Part shown: positions 9,599 through 18,394 of the stretch, piece by piece
Layout: every line of letters starts with the position of its first letter
Numbering within the stretch: the first letter of the stretch is position 1
Source: Rhodothermales bacterium
GTDB taxonomy: Bacteria > Bacteroidota > Rhodothermia > Rhodothermales > JANQRZ01
DNA: 64,000 nucleotides
Assembly (NCBI GenBank): GCA_028284265.1
Contig: JANQRZ010000007.1
Location: 122,670-186,669 of the forward strand
Direction of reading: 5' to 3'
Notes under the pieces: generated by a model
Database searches by the model: none
What the model saw: the letters and a program-made list of their open reading frames with translations, nothing else
Told to the model about the DNA's origin: nothing
Program-made: the position numbers and the translations under genes

Positions 9599-12022
9599 TC
9601 AAAACAGCCGCGCGACACCGAAGGAGAAATACAACCCCGGAGCGTCAAAACGGTACGTCAGGTCCAGCCGGACGGGAAGGAAGAATCCGCCGTGAAGCGA
9701 GACGCCGAGTTCGTGGATCCACCCATCGGCGAATCGGAACGGCGGCAGGAGCGCCAGCGATTCTGGGTCGAAGTCGTCGAGCCATACCCGGCCGTGCGCG
9801 CCGTGGACACTCAGGCTAATGTTGCGAACGGCGAGCGCTTCGAGGCCGAGCAACTCGAACGGTACGCTACGGAAGTCGTGCTCCCACGATGCGGCCACGT
9901 AGCGGTCGCCTTCCACCGGCTGCCCTCGCAGCGATCGGAACACGCCGATGGGTGCCCAGCCCAGCATTGCCCCATCGATCCCGAAGAAGCGCTGCGGCGG
10001 GAGGTCGCCGCTGTGCAGGCCGCCCGCAAGACGGAGGTCTAGCGTGTTCGGGATGAGGCGGCGGCGCAGGAAGGTCGGCACGCGGAGCGCCGCGACGCCT
10101 TCGGCACGGACGAAGTCGAAGTCGCTACCGAGCGCATCGCCACTACCCTCAACGCGGAGCCGGACACCGCGCTTCCCGACGATGGCTGCCTCCACCCCGC
10201 CATCAACCCGCCCCACTGTCACCTCGGCCCCGAGCGAGCGCAGGTCGCCTTCGGGAACGGCGAGGTTCAGGCGCTGTGGGTCCTGCCCGAATAGGTCGTA
10301 GCTCGTCGTTTGCTCCACAGCCCGATGCTGTTCGGCGACGCCGAACAGGGTGACCCGCATGCGAAGCCGCCGGGTATACCCGCTGAGGTTCGCATAGACT
10401 CCTTCGCGGCGGTAGTAGTCGAAATAGTCTGGCTCGCCGACGAGGGCCGCGACCGAGTTCACGAGGCGACCATAGGCTGCCGAGCCGACGCGGGGCGCAA
10501 TCTCCCGCTGCACGCCGACTTCAGCAAAGAGCCAGTTTCGTTTGGGGAAACGAACGGTCTGCGCGAGCGACACGTCGTAGGTGACATCTTCCAGCCCGGT
10601 GGCGTAGCCAAGCGCACCGCGCAGCCGAGGACCGCGCCCGAATCGAAGCGTCGCTTCGCCGCCGAGGTGCGCGGCCTCCACCCGGTTGTACCAGAGCTGA
10701 GGCGCAAAATCTGTCGAGACGAACCGGCGTCCGCTCCGCCCGCCGCTGCCGACGTTGATGTTGGTGCCCCCGCTCTCGTTCTCCTCCATGTCGATGAAAC
10801 GGGCGAGAAAGCCGGTCGGGCGGTAGGCCTTCGCAAAGGTATCCGTGCTGTCGATCTCCGCGTAGGCGACGGCCTCGCGTGGCTCCAGCGGGACGACCAC
10901 CCCAGCTTGCGACCAAACAGTATCCGCCGCCACCGCAACAGAATCCACGACCGAGCCGTCCTTGTCCCCGTCGAAGAGCGAGTCTGGGGCCGCGACGTTC
11001 GCCTCGTAGTCAGTCAGCCGAGCGACAAGGCGAAAGGTCATCGTCGGAAACTGCAAGCCGGTCATCCCAACCTTGCCCTCGCCGTCGAGCCGGAAGTCCG
11101 CTGGAAGCCAGACGGCCTCGCCCTCCACCTCCTGCCCGAATGATGAGAACTGCTGGGCAAGCGTGAGATCAAAGGCCGTGACAAGCGGAAAACGAACCGA
11201 CTTGTTCGGGCGCAGCTCCACGTCGATCAGCGCGTACTCCTCGCCGAGCACCGAGACACGGCCCTCGAACCCCGGCTGCAGTCCGTTCTTCGGTGTCATC
11301 CTGATGTCGTAGACGATCTGGTCGTCGAGGTAGCGCGTGCCTTCGAGCGTGAAGCGGTAGAAGTCGAGTGCGTCGGGTGCAGTCGGCCCCAAGAGATCGA
11401 ACCCGGCGAAGTCGATCTCGTCATCGTAGAAGTTGATGATCGCCGCGGCGGCGCTGAGAAACTCAGCGCGGAAGTCCTGAAAGTTTTCGGTACGCCGGAC
11501 GCCCTTGACGACCTCGCGGAGACCATCGCCCCGCCGCCAGTAGGCCTCGGTCACCCCCTCAATGATCCCGACGATGCTCGTGTCCCGACTGAGCACCTGC
11601 CGGATGTAGGCGTCGGCCCGCCACGACTCCAGCCCTGCCTGCCATACACGCTTCCGCTCGATGACGCGACGCATGATGTTCTCCGCTGGGTTCTCCCCCG
11701 TTACCACCACCTCCTCGCCGACCACCCCGACAGGCGCAAGCGCGACATCAACCCGACCGCCTTCGCTCACCGTGCGCCGCGCCGTCTCGTAGCCGATGAA
11801 CCGGACGACAAGCACGGCAGGCGTAGTACGCAGCCGCAACTCATAGTCCCCCGCCCGGTTGGTGATCGTCCCAGCGGTCGTACCCTCGATCTGCAACGTC
11901 GCCGCCGCCAGCCCCTCTCCGGTCTCGGCATCTGTGATGCGGCCCGTGACCACTGTCTGGGCTTGGACAGACCCGAGGAAAAAAGCAAGAAGGGCGGCGG
12001 TAGTGAGGCGGGCGAGCAGCAT
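9599..12022 (-). CDS. Outer-membrane protein with carboxypeptidase-regulatory-like and DUF5686 domains
   Basis: 807 residues. Signal peptide 1-21 (ends GSVQAQ). Residues about 23-105 form a carboxypeptidase D regulatory-like domain (VTGRITDAETGEGLAAAT, GDYELRL), which in Bacteroidota often precedes outer-membrane barrels. The rest matches the DUF5686 pattern: an early REVVKGVRRTENF region, then long alternating strands typical of a beta-barrel, and a C-terminal aromatic residue (FSFGVARLF) as expected for barrel insertion. I chose the ATG at 12022 from the signal peptide; upstream in-frame sequence is not protein-like. Its role (transport or envelope maintenance) is unknown. Confidence 0.9.
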   Translation of the reverse strand: MLLARLTTAALLAFFLGSVQAQTVVTGRITDAETGEGLAAATLQIEGTTAGTITNRAGDYELRLRTTPAVLVVRFIGYETARRTVSEGGRVDVALAPVGVVGEEVVVTGENPAENIMRRVIERKRVWQAGLESWRADAYIRQVLSRDTSIVGIIEGVTEAYWRRGDGLREVVKGVRRTENFQDFRAEFLSAAAAIINFYDDEIDFAGFDLLGPTAPDALDFYRFTLEGTRYLDDQIVYDIRMTPKNGLQPGFEGRVSVLGEEYALIDVELRPNKSVRFPLVTAFDLTLAQQFSSFGQEVEGEAVWLPADFRLDGEGKVGMTGLQFPTMTFRLVARLTDYEANVAAPDSLFDGDKDGSVVDSVAVAADTVWSQAGVVVPLEPREAVAYAEIDSTDTFAKAYRPTGFLARFIDMEENESGGTNINVGSGGRSGRRFVSTDFAPQLWYNRVEAAHLGGEATLRFGRGPRLRGALGYATGLEDVTYDVSLAQTVRFPKRNWLFAEVGVQREIAPRVGSAAYGRLVNSVAALVGEPDYFDYYRREGVYANLSGYTRRLRMRVTLFGVAEQHRAVEQTTSYDLFGQDPQRLNLAVPEGDLRSLGAEVTVGRVDGGVEAAIVGKRGVRLRVEGSGDALGSDFDFVRAEGVAALRVPTFLRRRLIPNTLDLRLAGGLHSGDLPPQRFFGIDGAMLGWAPIGVFRSLRGQPVEGDRYVAASWEHDFRSVPFELLGLEALAVRNISLSVHGAHGRVWLDDFDPESLALLPPFRFADGWIHELGVSLHGGFFLPVRLDLTYRFDAPGLYFSFGVARLF

Positions 12023-12141
12023 AGCGTAGGACGGGAGATTGGCGGCGGGTACGGAGACGGCCTGTCGCTGTTGCGTGCGATAGACACAACCGTAGGCCGC
12101 TTGTTCAGGGCACGGCGTAACGCCCTGCGCTGCCGCCTGCT

Positions 12142-12555
12142 TCATTCTGCTGCCTGCATCCGCCGCATCCCGGCAATCACCATCACGGCCCCGTAGGCTG
12201 CCATGCACTGCGCGCCGAGCGCGATACCCACGAGTTCGAGCGTAAGCCAGTCCGGGCGAAAGAGGATCTGCTTGTTGATTCCTAGTCCGAGATACCACAG
12301 CCCGACGCCGAGTAGCGCCGCGCCCCCCATCGCCGCCATATACCACCGCACGCGAAACCAGCGGGTCCGGCGGTAGAACCTAAATGCCACCAGCACAAGC
12401 AGGAGCGGTGCCACGAGCACCTCATACAGCCCCAACGATCCCGACCATGCGCCAACGTTGACATCGGCGATCCAGAACGGCAGAGCCACGAGGGGTAGCC
12501 CGGCTGTGCATACCATACTCCGTAGAAACAGCTGCCGCGTGTGCATCTCTTCCAT
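12142..12555 (-). CDS. Hypothetical four-helix membrane protein (137 aa)
   Basis: No family recognised. Four strongly hydrophobic stretches are spaced through the protein (near residues 13-29, 40-60, 73-92 and 105-126), with basic connecting loops (RFYRRTRWFRVRW) that suggest inside loops. It is upstream of, and in the same direction as, the DUF5686 gene with a 119-base gap, so they may be cotranscribed. An alternative ATG lies three codons in (12546). Divergent from the T9SS cargo at 12744. Confidence 0.7.
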   Translation of the reverse strand: MEEMHTRQLFLRSMVCTAGLPLVALPFWIADVNVGAWSGSLGLYEVLVAPLLLVLVAFRFYRRTRWFRVRWYMAAMGGAALLGVGLWYLGLGINKQILFRPDWLTLELVGIALGAQCMAAYGAVMVIAGMRRMQAAE

Positions 12556-12743
12556 GAGAAGCGTATCAGTTCGTGCATAGCAAGCAGAACCAGAATACGC
12601 CCCCCCTACCCATCGGGGCTAGACCCGCCTGATCCTCTGTAATCTCTACCGCATTATTGAAGAGTTACCATTTCCTTCGTATCGTGTGCCCTCACGTCCT
12701 GTGCGGGGCGTCCCTTCACTTTCCCATCAACCGCCAAGACATC

Positions 12744-14744
12744 ATGACCCAATTCGCTACGACGAGGCACCTTCTGGCTGCCTTCCTCCTGCTTCTGCTA
12801 CCTGCTCTCGGGCAGGCCCAGTCTGTCCACGACACCGGCACCGTCGAACTGGAAGTCTTCGCCAACGGCTACGTTGGCACGACCCCAACTGACTATGCAG
12901 AGACCGGCTTCACCTTCAACGGTGACCTCGGTCTCTTCCATGCTTCGTTCGTCGTCGGCGTCTCCGACACGCAAGTATCCGGCAACTACTATGGCGCTGG
13001 CACGACTCCTGCCACTGTCGAGTACAGCACGATCTCAGGGCCAACTGCTCTAACCAAGCCGTTTGACGCGCCATTTGAGGAGTTCGATCAAGGATTCGAG
13101 GCCGTCTTCGATGACAGCGCCGCCCCGAACCCTATCGGCATCCAAGTCACGCAACGGTCATACTCCCGGTCGGACTTCCAGAATGATGGCTTTGCTATCA
13201 TGGAATACACGATCGAGAACACCTCAGGAGCTGACCTAGCCGATGTCTATGTCGGCATGTTCGCCGACTGGGATGTGGGCAACTTCCAGCAAAACCTCGG
13301 CGGCTACGACGATGACACCCAGCTGCTCTACATTTTCGACGACAGCGAGACCTCGACCAACTACTTCGGCGTGGCAGCGCTCGGCAAGGTGCCCGTGTCG
13401 GGCATCACCTTTGACGCCCTCGGTGGAGCAGAGACGGACGTCGAAATCTACCAGTTCCTGACGACGATCTCCCCCGAACCTCCGATCGTTGACGACCGCC
13501 GCGCCACCCTCGGCGTCGGCCCGTACAACATCACGGATGGGGAGTCTATCGTCGTTCGCTTCGGCTTCGTCGGCGGGGCCGACGAGGAAGGCGTGATTGC
13601 CAACGCCACCGCCGCGCAGAACCTCGGCGTCGATCCGGAGCCGCTGGACGAGGCCATCCACGAGACCGGCCCCGTCTCCTTTGAGGTCTTCGGCAATGGC
13701 TCGCTCGGGAGTTTTGCTGACGCGGCTGGTGCCTCCAACGAGACCGGCTTCGTATTCGACGGGGACAATGGCCTCTACGAAGGCGAGTTCCTCGTCGGTG
13801 CCAGCATCAGCCAAGTCTCCGGTGACGCCTACGAGTTCCCGGACATCGAGTGGGCACCCGTGAACCCACTCTTTAATGCGCCCCCCCCGGACGGTGCTGA
13901 TCAGGCCTTCACGTCCTCGTACAGCGATGCCGCTGCTGCCAACCCCATCGGCGTTGAGGTCTCACAGTATTCCTACTCGGGCGCAGGTGATGACTATGTC
14001 ACCGTCGAGTTCACCGTGACAAATACCTCGGGCGGCGACCTCGCAGACCTCTACATGGGCATCTTCGCCGACTGGGACGTGGGCAACTTCGAGCAAAACC
14101 TCGGCGGCTACGATGCGGAAACCCGTACGCTATACGTCAACGATGACAGCGAAACCTCGACCAACTACTTTGGTCAGGTCGCCATTGGCAACGATACGGA
14201 TGACATTCCAGTCTCCGGCGTCTTTTATGACGCACTCCCCGGTGACGACCTTCTCTACCAAGGTCTCACGACTATCTCACCCGACGCGGCCCTCGTTGCC
14301 GACCGACGCACGGTGCTCGGTGTCGGCCCCATTGACATCTTGGCGGGCGAGAGCGTGACGGTCGCCTTTGCCTTTGTCGGGGGTGCAGACCTCGACGACC
14401 TCCTCGCCAACGCTTGCTTCGCGCAAGGCGGCGACGAGGCCACGTGCAACCCTGTCGCCACCGAGGAAACGACGCCTGAGGGTACCTTCGCGCTGCACTC
14501 GGCCTACCCGAACCCGTTCGCCTCGGCAACGACGGTAGGCTTCACGCTGCCCGAAGCCCAGCAAGCCCTGCTGACCGTCTACGACGTGCTTGGTCGCCGT
14601 GTGGCGACGCTGGCCGACGGCCCGTATGCCGCCGGGTACAACTCGGTCCGGTTCGACGCCTCGGCCCTCCCGAGCGGCGTGTACGTCGTCCGCTTGGAGA
14701 CCGACTCCGTGGACCTCACCGAGCGCGTCTCTCTCGTTCGTTAA
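12744..14744 (+). CDS. Secreted T9SS cargo with two tandem ~270-residue repeats
   Basis: 666 residues. Signal peptide 1-26 (ends ALGQAQS). Two long homologous units follow, at residues about 29-300 and 304-562. Each opens with a H(D/E)TG motif plus (V/F)EVF.NG and contains DLAD(V/L)Y(V/M)G(M/I)FADWDVGNF, QNLGGYD, DDSETSTNYFG, DRR..LGVGP and FVGGAD. The last ~80 residues are a T9SS type A sorting domain (YPNPF, YDVLGR, GVYVVRL, ending VSLVR). I chose the ATG at 12744 because it begins the signal peptide. The FADWDVG module recurs in other T9SS cargos, but I know no function for it. A strong terminator follows. Confidence 0.92.
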   Translation: MTQFATTRHLLAAFLLLLLPALGQAQSVHDTGTVELEVFANGYVGTTPTDYAETGFTFNGDLGLFHASFVVGVSDTQVSGNYYGAGTTPATVEYSTISGPTALTKPFDAPFEEFDQGFEAVFDDSAAPNPIGIQVTQRSYSRSDFQNDGFAIMEYTIENTSGADLADVYVGMFADWDVGNFQQNLGGYDDDTQLLYIFDDSETSTNYFGVAALGKVPVSGITFDALGGAETDVEIYQFLTTISPEPPIVDDRRATLGVGPYNITDGESIVVRFGFVGGADEEGVIANATAAQNLGVDPEPLDEAIHETGPVSFEVFGNGSLGSFADAAGASNETGFVFDGDNGLYEGEFLVGASISQVSGDAYEFPDIEWAPVNPLFNAPPPDGADQAFTSSYSDAAAANPIGVEVSQYSYSGAGDDYVTVEFTVTNTSGGDLADLYMGIFADWDVGNFEQNLGGYDAETRTLYVNDDSETSTNYFGQVAIGNDTDDIPVSGVFYDALPGDDLLYQGLTTISPDAALVADRRTVLGVGPIDILAGESVTVAFAFVGGADLDDLLANACFAQGGDEATCNPVATEETTPEGTFALHSAYPNPFASATTVGFTLPEAQQALLTVYDVLGRRVATLADGPYAAGYNSVRFDASALPSGVYVVRLETDSVDLTERVSLVR

Positions 14745-14767
14745 TCGAGACGCCTCGTTTAAACGTT

Positions 14768-14800
14768 GCGGCCCCGCTAGCACTGCGCTAGCGGGGCCGC
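14768..14800. terminator. Bidirectional rho-independent terminator
   Basis: A perfect 14-bp GC-rich stem (GCGGCCCCGCTAGC and its complement) with a 5-base loop lies between two convergent genes. Flanking T-rich TGTTGT on the right and A-rich CGTTTAAACGTT on the left would let it serve both strands. Confidence 0.85.
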
Positions 14801-14830
14801 TGTTGTCTGGGCCATCGCTGAAGCAGCGAG

Positions 14831-15601
14831 CTACCAGAGCCGCCGTGCCTTCCGGTCGCGGCGCATCGCCGGTTGCAGAACGTTCGGTCGGTTTTCGGGG
14901 ATCACCTGGCGAAGAACGAGCGCGAGCACGGCTCCGGCGAAGAACCCACCGATGTGAGCACCATAGGCCACACCGCCCGTTTGCTCCGCCGCTGCAATCG
15001 CCCCGAAGCCATTGATGAACTGGAACAGAATCCACAGCCCGATAGCAAGGAGCGCAGGTACCGCGACAATCGTGATGAAGAAGACCGCGTGGACTCGGTT
15101 GCGAGGAAAGAGTACGAGGTAGGCCCCGAGCACTCCCGAAATGGCCCCACTCGCACCGAGGTTGGGAATGACCGAGTCCGGGTCGAGCGCGATCTGCGCA
15201 GCGCTCGCGGCAAAACCGCTGATGAGGTAGAAGGCCAGAAAAACGCCGTGTCCGAATCGGTGCTCCACGTTGTCGCCGAATATCCAGAGATAGAGCAGGT
15301 TGCCACCGATATGCCCGAACCCACCGTGCATGAACATGCTGGAAAGCAGCGTCAGGTAGATCGGCACCGGACCGGGCCGCTGCGGGAGCTGATCTAGGCT
15401 CGTCGGATTGAGCGTCGCGGAGGCGTCGTTGACGAGGTCCTGCCCCGTTGTGATCTCATAAGGAATCGTACTCCAACCATACAGTAGTTCAGGATTCATC
15501 AACTGAAGCACGAACACGACGACATTCGCCAGCACGAGCGTGATGGTGACAAAAGCGGGTCCGTCGAGGTGGCGATCATCGTCGCCGATGGGAAACAGCA
15601 T
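14831..15601 (-). CDS. Rhomboid family intramembrane serine protease
   Basis: Polytopic membrane protease of 256 residues. The catalytic serine lies in the canonical GASGAISG motif (Ser151) and the partner histidine in GAHIGGF (His216). The HGGFGHIGGN motif of the second core helix (residues 92-101) is complete. It has six to seven membrane segments with a long loop after the first (residues about 40-80). It cleaves transmembrane segments of other membrane proteins; targets unknown. The ATG at 15601 gives a normal N-terminus. It converges with the T9SS cargo across a shared terminator. Confidence 0.95.
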   Translation of the reverse strand: MLFPIGDDDRHLDGPAFVTITLVLANVVVFVLQLMNPELLYGWSTIPYEITTGQDLVNDASATLNPTSLDQLPQRPGPVPIYLTLLSSMFMHGGFGHIGGNLLYLWIFGDNVEHRFGHGVFLAFYLISGFAASAAQIALDPDSVIPNLGASGAISGVLGAYLVLFPRNRVHAVFFITIVAVPALLAIGLWILFQFINGFGAIAAAEQTGGVAYGAHIGGFFAGAVLALVLRQVIPENRPNVLQPAMRRDRKARRLW

Positions 15602-15663
15602 GGGACAAGAGGAGAAGTGAAAGAGATAGACGCCATTCAGCTCACCCCCACCGTTTCTGGACC

Positions 15664-16224
15664 CTACAACAGCCCACGATGGAGTGCCCAGAATATGGCG
15701 GCGACGTGCATACCGTGTACGATTTCCCCCCGCTCAACCAGTCCGACGAGGTCCGCGGCATCCACGAGCCGAACCTGCAAATCCTCCGTCTCATCCAGCG
15801 CCGGAGCCTCCACGCGGCGTGCCCCCTGGGCAACAAACAGGTGTCCATAGTTCGTGTGGCGTGCTGGCTCCACCGCGCACGGCCCCAGGGCTGTCCACGT
15901 ATCGGCCACGTAGCCGGTTTCTTCGAGCAATTCGCGGCGAGCGCCTTCGAGCGGCGTCTCGTGTTCGCCGATTATCCCGGCGGCAAACTCCAGCGCCGTC
16001 CGGTCGATGGGATACCGGTACTGCTCGACGAGCACAGCCTGCCCGTCGTCTGTCAGCGCCACGATCAGCGACCAGTCGGGGACCTCGGCTACGTGAAACT
16101 CTTCGATTTCCGCTCCGGTGGGGAGGCGAACGTGGTCGGCGCGGAGCGTGAGCCACCATCGGTCCACCACCGTTTCCGAGGCAAGTGTGGTCCAGCGGCG
16201 GTCGTTTACGGGTTCGGTCGGCAT
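15664..16224 (-). CDS. NUDIX hydrolase (ADP-ribose pyrophosphatase-like)
   Basis: 186 residues. A complete Nudix box is visible: G-x5-E then RELLEETGY (residues about 96-118), so metal-dependent hydrolysis of a nucleoside diphosphate linked to another group is expected. The flanking layout (VEQYRYPIDRTALEFAAG before the box, then an HTNYGHLFVAQGA strand) is like ADP-ribose pyrophosphatases. I chose the ATG at 16224; the open frame extends upstream but without protein-like character. The gene lies 62 bases downstream of the rhomboid start on the same strand. Substrate not provable from sequence. Confidence 0.9.
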   Translation of the reverse strand: MPTEPVNDRRWTTLASETVVDRWWLTLRADHVRLPTGAEIEEFHVAEVPDWSLIVALTDDGQAVLVEQYRYPIDRTALEFAAGIIGEHETPLEGARRELLEETGYVADTWTALGPCAVEPARHTNYGHLFVAQGARRVEAPALDETEDLQVRLVDAADLVGLVERGEIVHGMHVAAIFWALHRGLL

Positions 16225-16297
16225 GAAATTGGTCGGTAGCGGGGATGGGTAAGGTATCCACGCGCACGATGCCCTGTGCGCTGTCTTCCCCACGATT

Positions 16298-16322
16298 CCT
16301 TGTTTCAACAAGGTATTTTTTT
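16298..16322 (+). promoter_or_regulatory. Small hairpin with T-run in the leader of a T9SS cargo
   Basis: CCTTGT-TTCA-ACAAGG forms a 6-bp stem with a 4-base loop and is followed by TA and seven T. It lies 24 bases before the ATG at 16347, on the coding strand, with no plus-strand gene ending nearby. It could be an attenuator-like hairpin or simply an AT-rich promoter region. Confidence 0.35.
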
Positions 16323-16346
16323 CACCCCTAGCGTTCAACTGCACCG

Positions 16347-18002
16347 ATGCGATACGTCCTTGCGCTCGCCCTGTTTTTCGCTGCTCCGTCCACCACGGCC
16401 CAGACATTTATCCTAGAACAGACGAGAGGTGGCGGCGGACCAACCGAAGACGACGCGCGCGGCATTGCCCTCGCTGCCGACGGAAGCCGCTACGTGATTG
16501 GCACCTTCGAGAACACCGCCACCTTCGATGGCATCTCGATTTCGAGCATCGGCGGCAGCGACTTATTCCTCGTCAAGTACGGCCCAACCGGAGAAGTTCT
16601 ATGGGCACGTCGCGGCGGCAGCAATGCTTCGGACTTCGGCGCGGCTGTTGAGGTAGCCCCAGACGGCAGCGTCTATGTCATCGGGTCTTTCAATGGTAAC
16701 GCTACGTTCAGCGGCGGTGACAACCCAGACGTTCTCCTGCTCTCGTCTGGTGGCTTTGATGTGTACCTTCTCAAGTACGACCCCAATGGCACCATCCAGT
16801 GGGCACGACGGGCAGGCGGTATGGAAGCAGATATCGGGCGCGACTTGGCGGTAGACACCAGTGGGAATGTGTACCTAGCTGGTAGCTTCAGGGCGACGGG
16901 TACCTTCGGTGGCACGATGCTGACAAGCGCTGGCGAGACCGACACCTTCCTCGCCAAGTATGCGCCCGACGGCACCGTGCTCTGGGCACAGCGCGGCGGC
17001 GGAGAAGCACTCGATATCGCCTATGGCATTGCTGTCGCCGATGACGGCACTGCCCACCTCTCTGGCACATTCGAGGGCATCGTGCAGTTTGGGAGTCTAC
17101 CGGGGCAAAGCCTCGGCGGCTCTGACGTGTTCGTCATTCAGTACAGTTCGTCGGGCGAAGCTGTTTGGGCCACGCGCATTGGGTCGGGGGGCAACGAATT
17201 TACCCGCAGCAGCGGCATCGGCCTAGGTATGAACGGCTCCGTGTTTGTACACGGCACCTTCTCCAGCACGCTCACCATCGGCGAGGATGTGCTCATGAGT
17301 GCAGGCTCTACGGACATCTTCCTTGCCAAACTCAACAGCAACGGCGAGGCCATCTGGGGGCGACGTGGCGGTGGCGAGGGGGAAGACGCAGCGGCTGCGC
17401 TGAATGTTTTCGGGAACGGCATCCTGCTCACCGGCTATGTCGAAGGCGAGGGCTCCTTCGGTAACATAGACTTCGACACCCAAGGCCGCGATGCCTACTT
17501 CGCCGTCTTTGATATCACAGGCAACCTCTTCACCGTCAAAGTCTTCGGTGGCGCGGGCAGTGACGTAGGCAACGCCATCGCTTCAGACCTAGCTAGCTCT
17601 ACCTTTGCCCTAGCTGGCCGGTTCGAGGATACCGCAACTTTCGATACTCTGACGCTCACCAGCAACGGAGAAAGCGATGGGTACATGGTGGCAGGCCGGT
17701 ACGGCGTGGTCGACGTTGAACCGGGAGCAGGCACGCCTAGCGCGAATACCCTCGGCGCGGCCTATCCGAACCCCTTCAGCCAAATCACCACGCTCACGCT
17801 CGACCTAGCCCAAGCCCAGAACGTGACCATCGAGCTGTTCGATGTGCTCGGGCGGCGGGTGGCAACGGTCTATGACGGGCCGCTAGCGATGGGATCACAC
17901 CGGGTCATGGTCGAGGCCGCCGGACTCCCGACGGGCCTTTACGTCGTCCGCGCTGAGGGCGAGACGTTCCGGTTCGCCCGCCGTGTAACGCTCGTGCGGT
18001 AA
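16347..18002 (+). CDS. Secreted SBBP-repeat propeller protein with T9SS sorting domain
   Basis: 551 residues. Signal peptide 1-18 (ends TTAQT). At least six SBBP-type repeats of 50-60 residues fill residues about 25-460, each with a block like GIALAADGSRYVIGTF, then a DLFLVKY or DTFLAKY strand and LWARRGG. Such repeats fold as beta-propellers. The C-terminus is a T9SS type A sorting domain (YPNPFSQ, FDVLGRRVA, GLYVVRAEG, ending VTLVR). It is probably exported to the cell surface; binding partner unknown. It converges with the small gene at 18010 with 7 bases between. Confidence 0.92.
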   Translation: MRYVLALALFFAAPSTTAQTFILEQTRGGGGPTEDDARGIALAADGSRYVIGTFENTATFDGISISSIGGSDLFLVKYGPTGEVLWARRGGSNASDFGAAVEVAPDGSVYVIGSFNGNATFSGGDNPDVLLLSSGGFDVYLLKYDPNGTIQWARRAGGMEADIGRDLAVDTSGNVYLAGSFRATGTFGGTMLTSAGETDTFLAKYAPDGTVLWAQRGGGEALDIAYGIAVADDGTAHLSGTFEGIVQFGSLPGQSLGGSDVFVIQYSSSGEAVWATRIGSGGNEFTRSSGIGLGMNGSVFVHGTFSSTLTIGEDVLMSAGSTDIFLAKLNSNGEAIWGRRGGGEGEDAAAALNVFGNGILLTGYVEGEGSFGNIDFDTQGRDAYFAVFDITGNLFTVKVFGGAGSDVGNAIASDLASSTFALAGRFEDTATFDTLTLTSNGESDGYMVAGRYGVVDVEPGAGTPSANTLGAAYPNPFSQITTLTLDLAQAQNVTIELFDVLGRRVATVYDGPLAMGSHRVMVEAAGLPTGLYVVRAEGETFRFARRVTLVR

Positions 18003-18009
18003 GCCCAAC

Positions 18010-18234
18010 TCAGTCACGCCGGAACTGCATCCGCTGGTGGAGGCGGATCCGGCCCGCCGGCTCACCATCAATACGGACGGTTTGCCAGCCGTGGAGGTCC
18101 GTGTCAGCCTCAACCTCCACTGCGACCTCGTCTGCGAGTGTAGCCGCACGGCGGACAGCTTCTTCGGGTGTCCGACCCCGCGTGCGGCCTGAGACTGCCT
18201 CCGGCCCTACGGCGTCGAGTTCGTACTGAGGCAT
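18010..18234 (-). CDS. Hypothetical small acidic protein (74 aa)
   Basis: No family recognised. The sequence suggests a short helix (TPEEAVRRAATLADEVAVEVEA) followed by two strands (WQTVRIDGE, AGRIRLHQR), a compact mixed fold. The ATG at 18234 begins MPQYELDAVG; the in-frame extension to 18513 looks non-coding and overlaps hppD. Divergent from hppD with 160 bases between. Confidence 0.6.
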   Translation of the reverse strand: MPQYELDAVGPEAVSGRTRGRTPEEAVRRAATLADEVAVEVEADTDLHGWQTVRIDGEPAGRIRLHQRMQFRRD

Positions 18235-18394
18235 GGGGTTGTAAACCGTCCTGTTGGGTTTCCGGTGAAGCGTCCGTAAGATAGGGTCATGGCGAGGAAC
18301 GCAGCAGCGGCCTCCCCGTGCAAAGGACATTGCCGGAAGCCCTTCCGGCCCTCTTCTCGATTCCCGACCTCCGACACCCAACGATTCCCTTCTT

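Noticed and set aside
12001..12346. N-terminal extension of the DUF5686 protein
   Set aside because: The signal peptide begins at 12022; the extension is Arg-rich, not protein-like, and overlaps the neighbouring gene.
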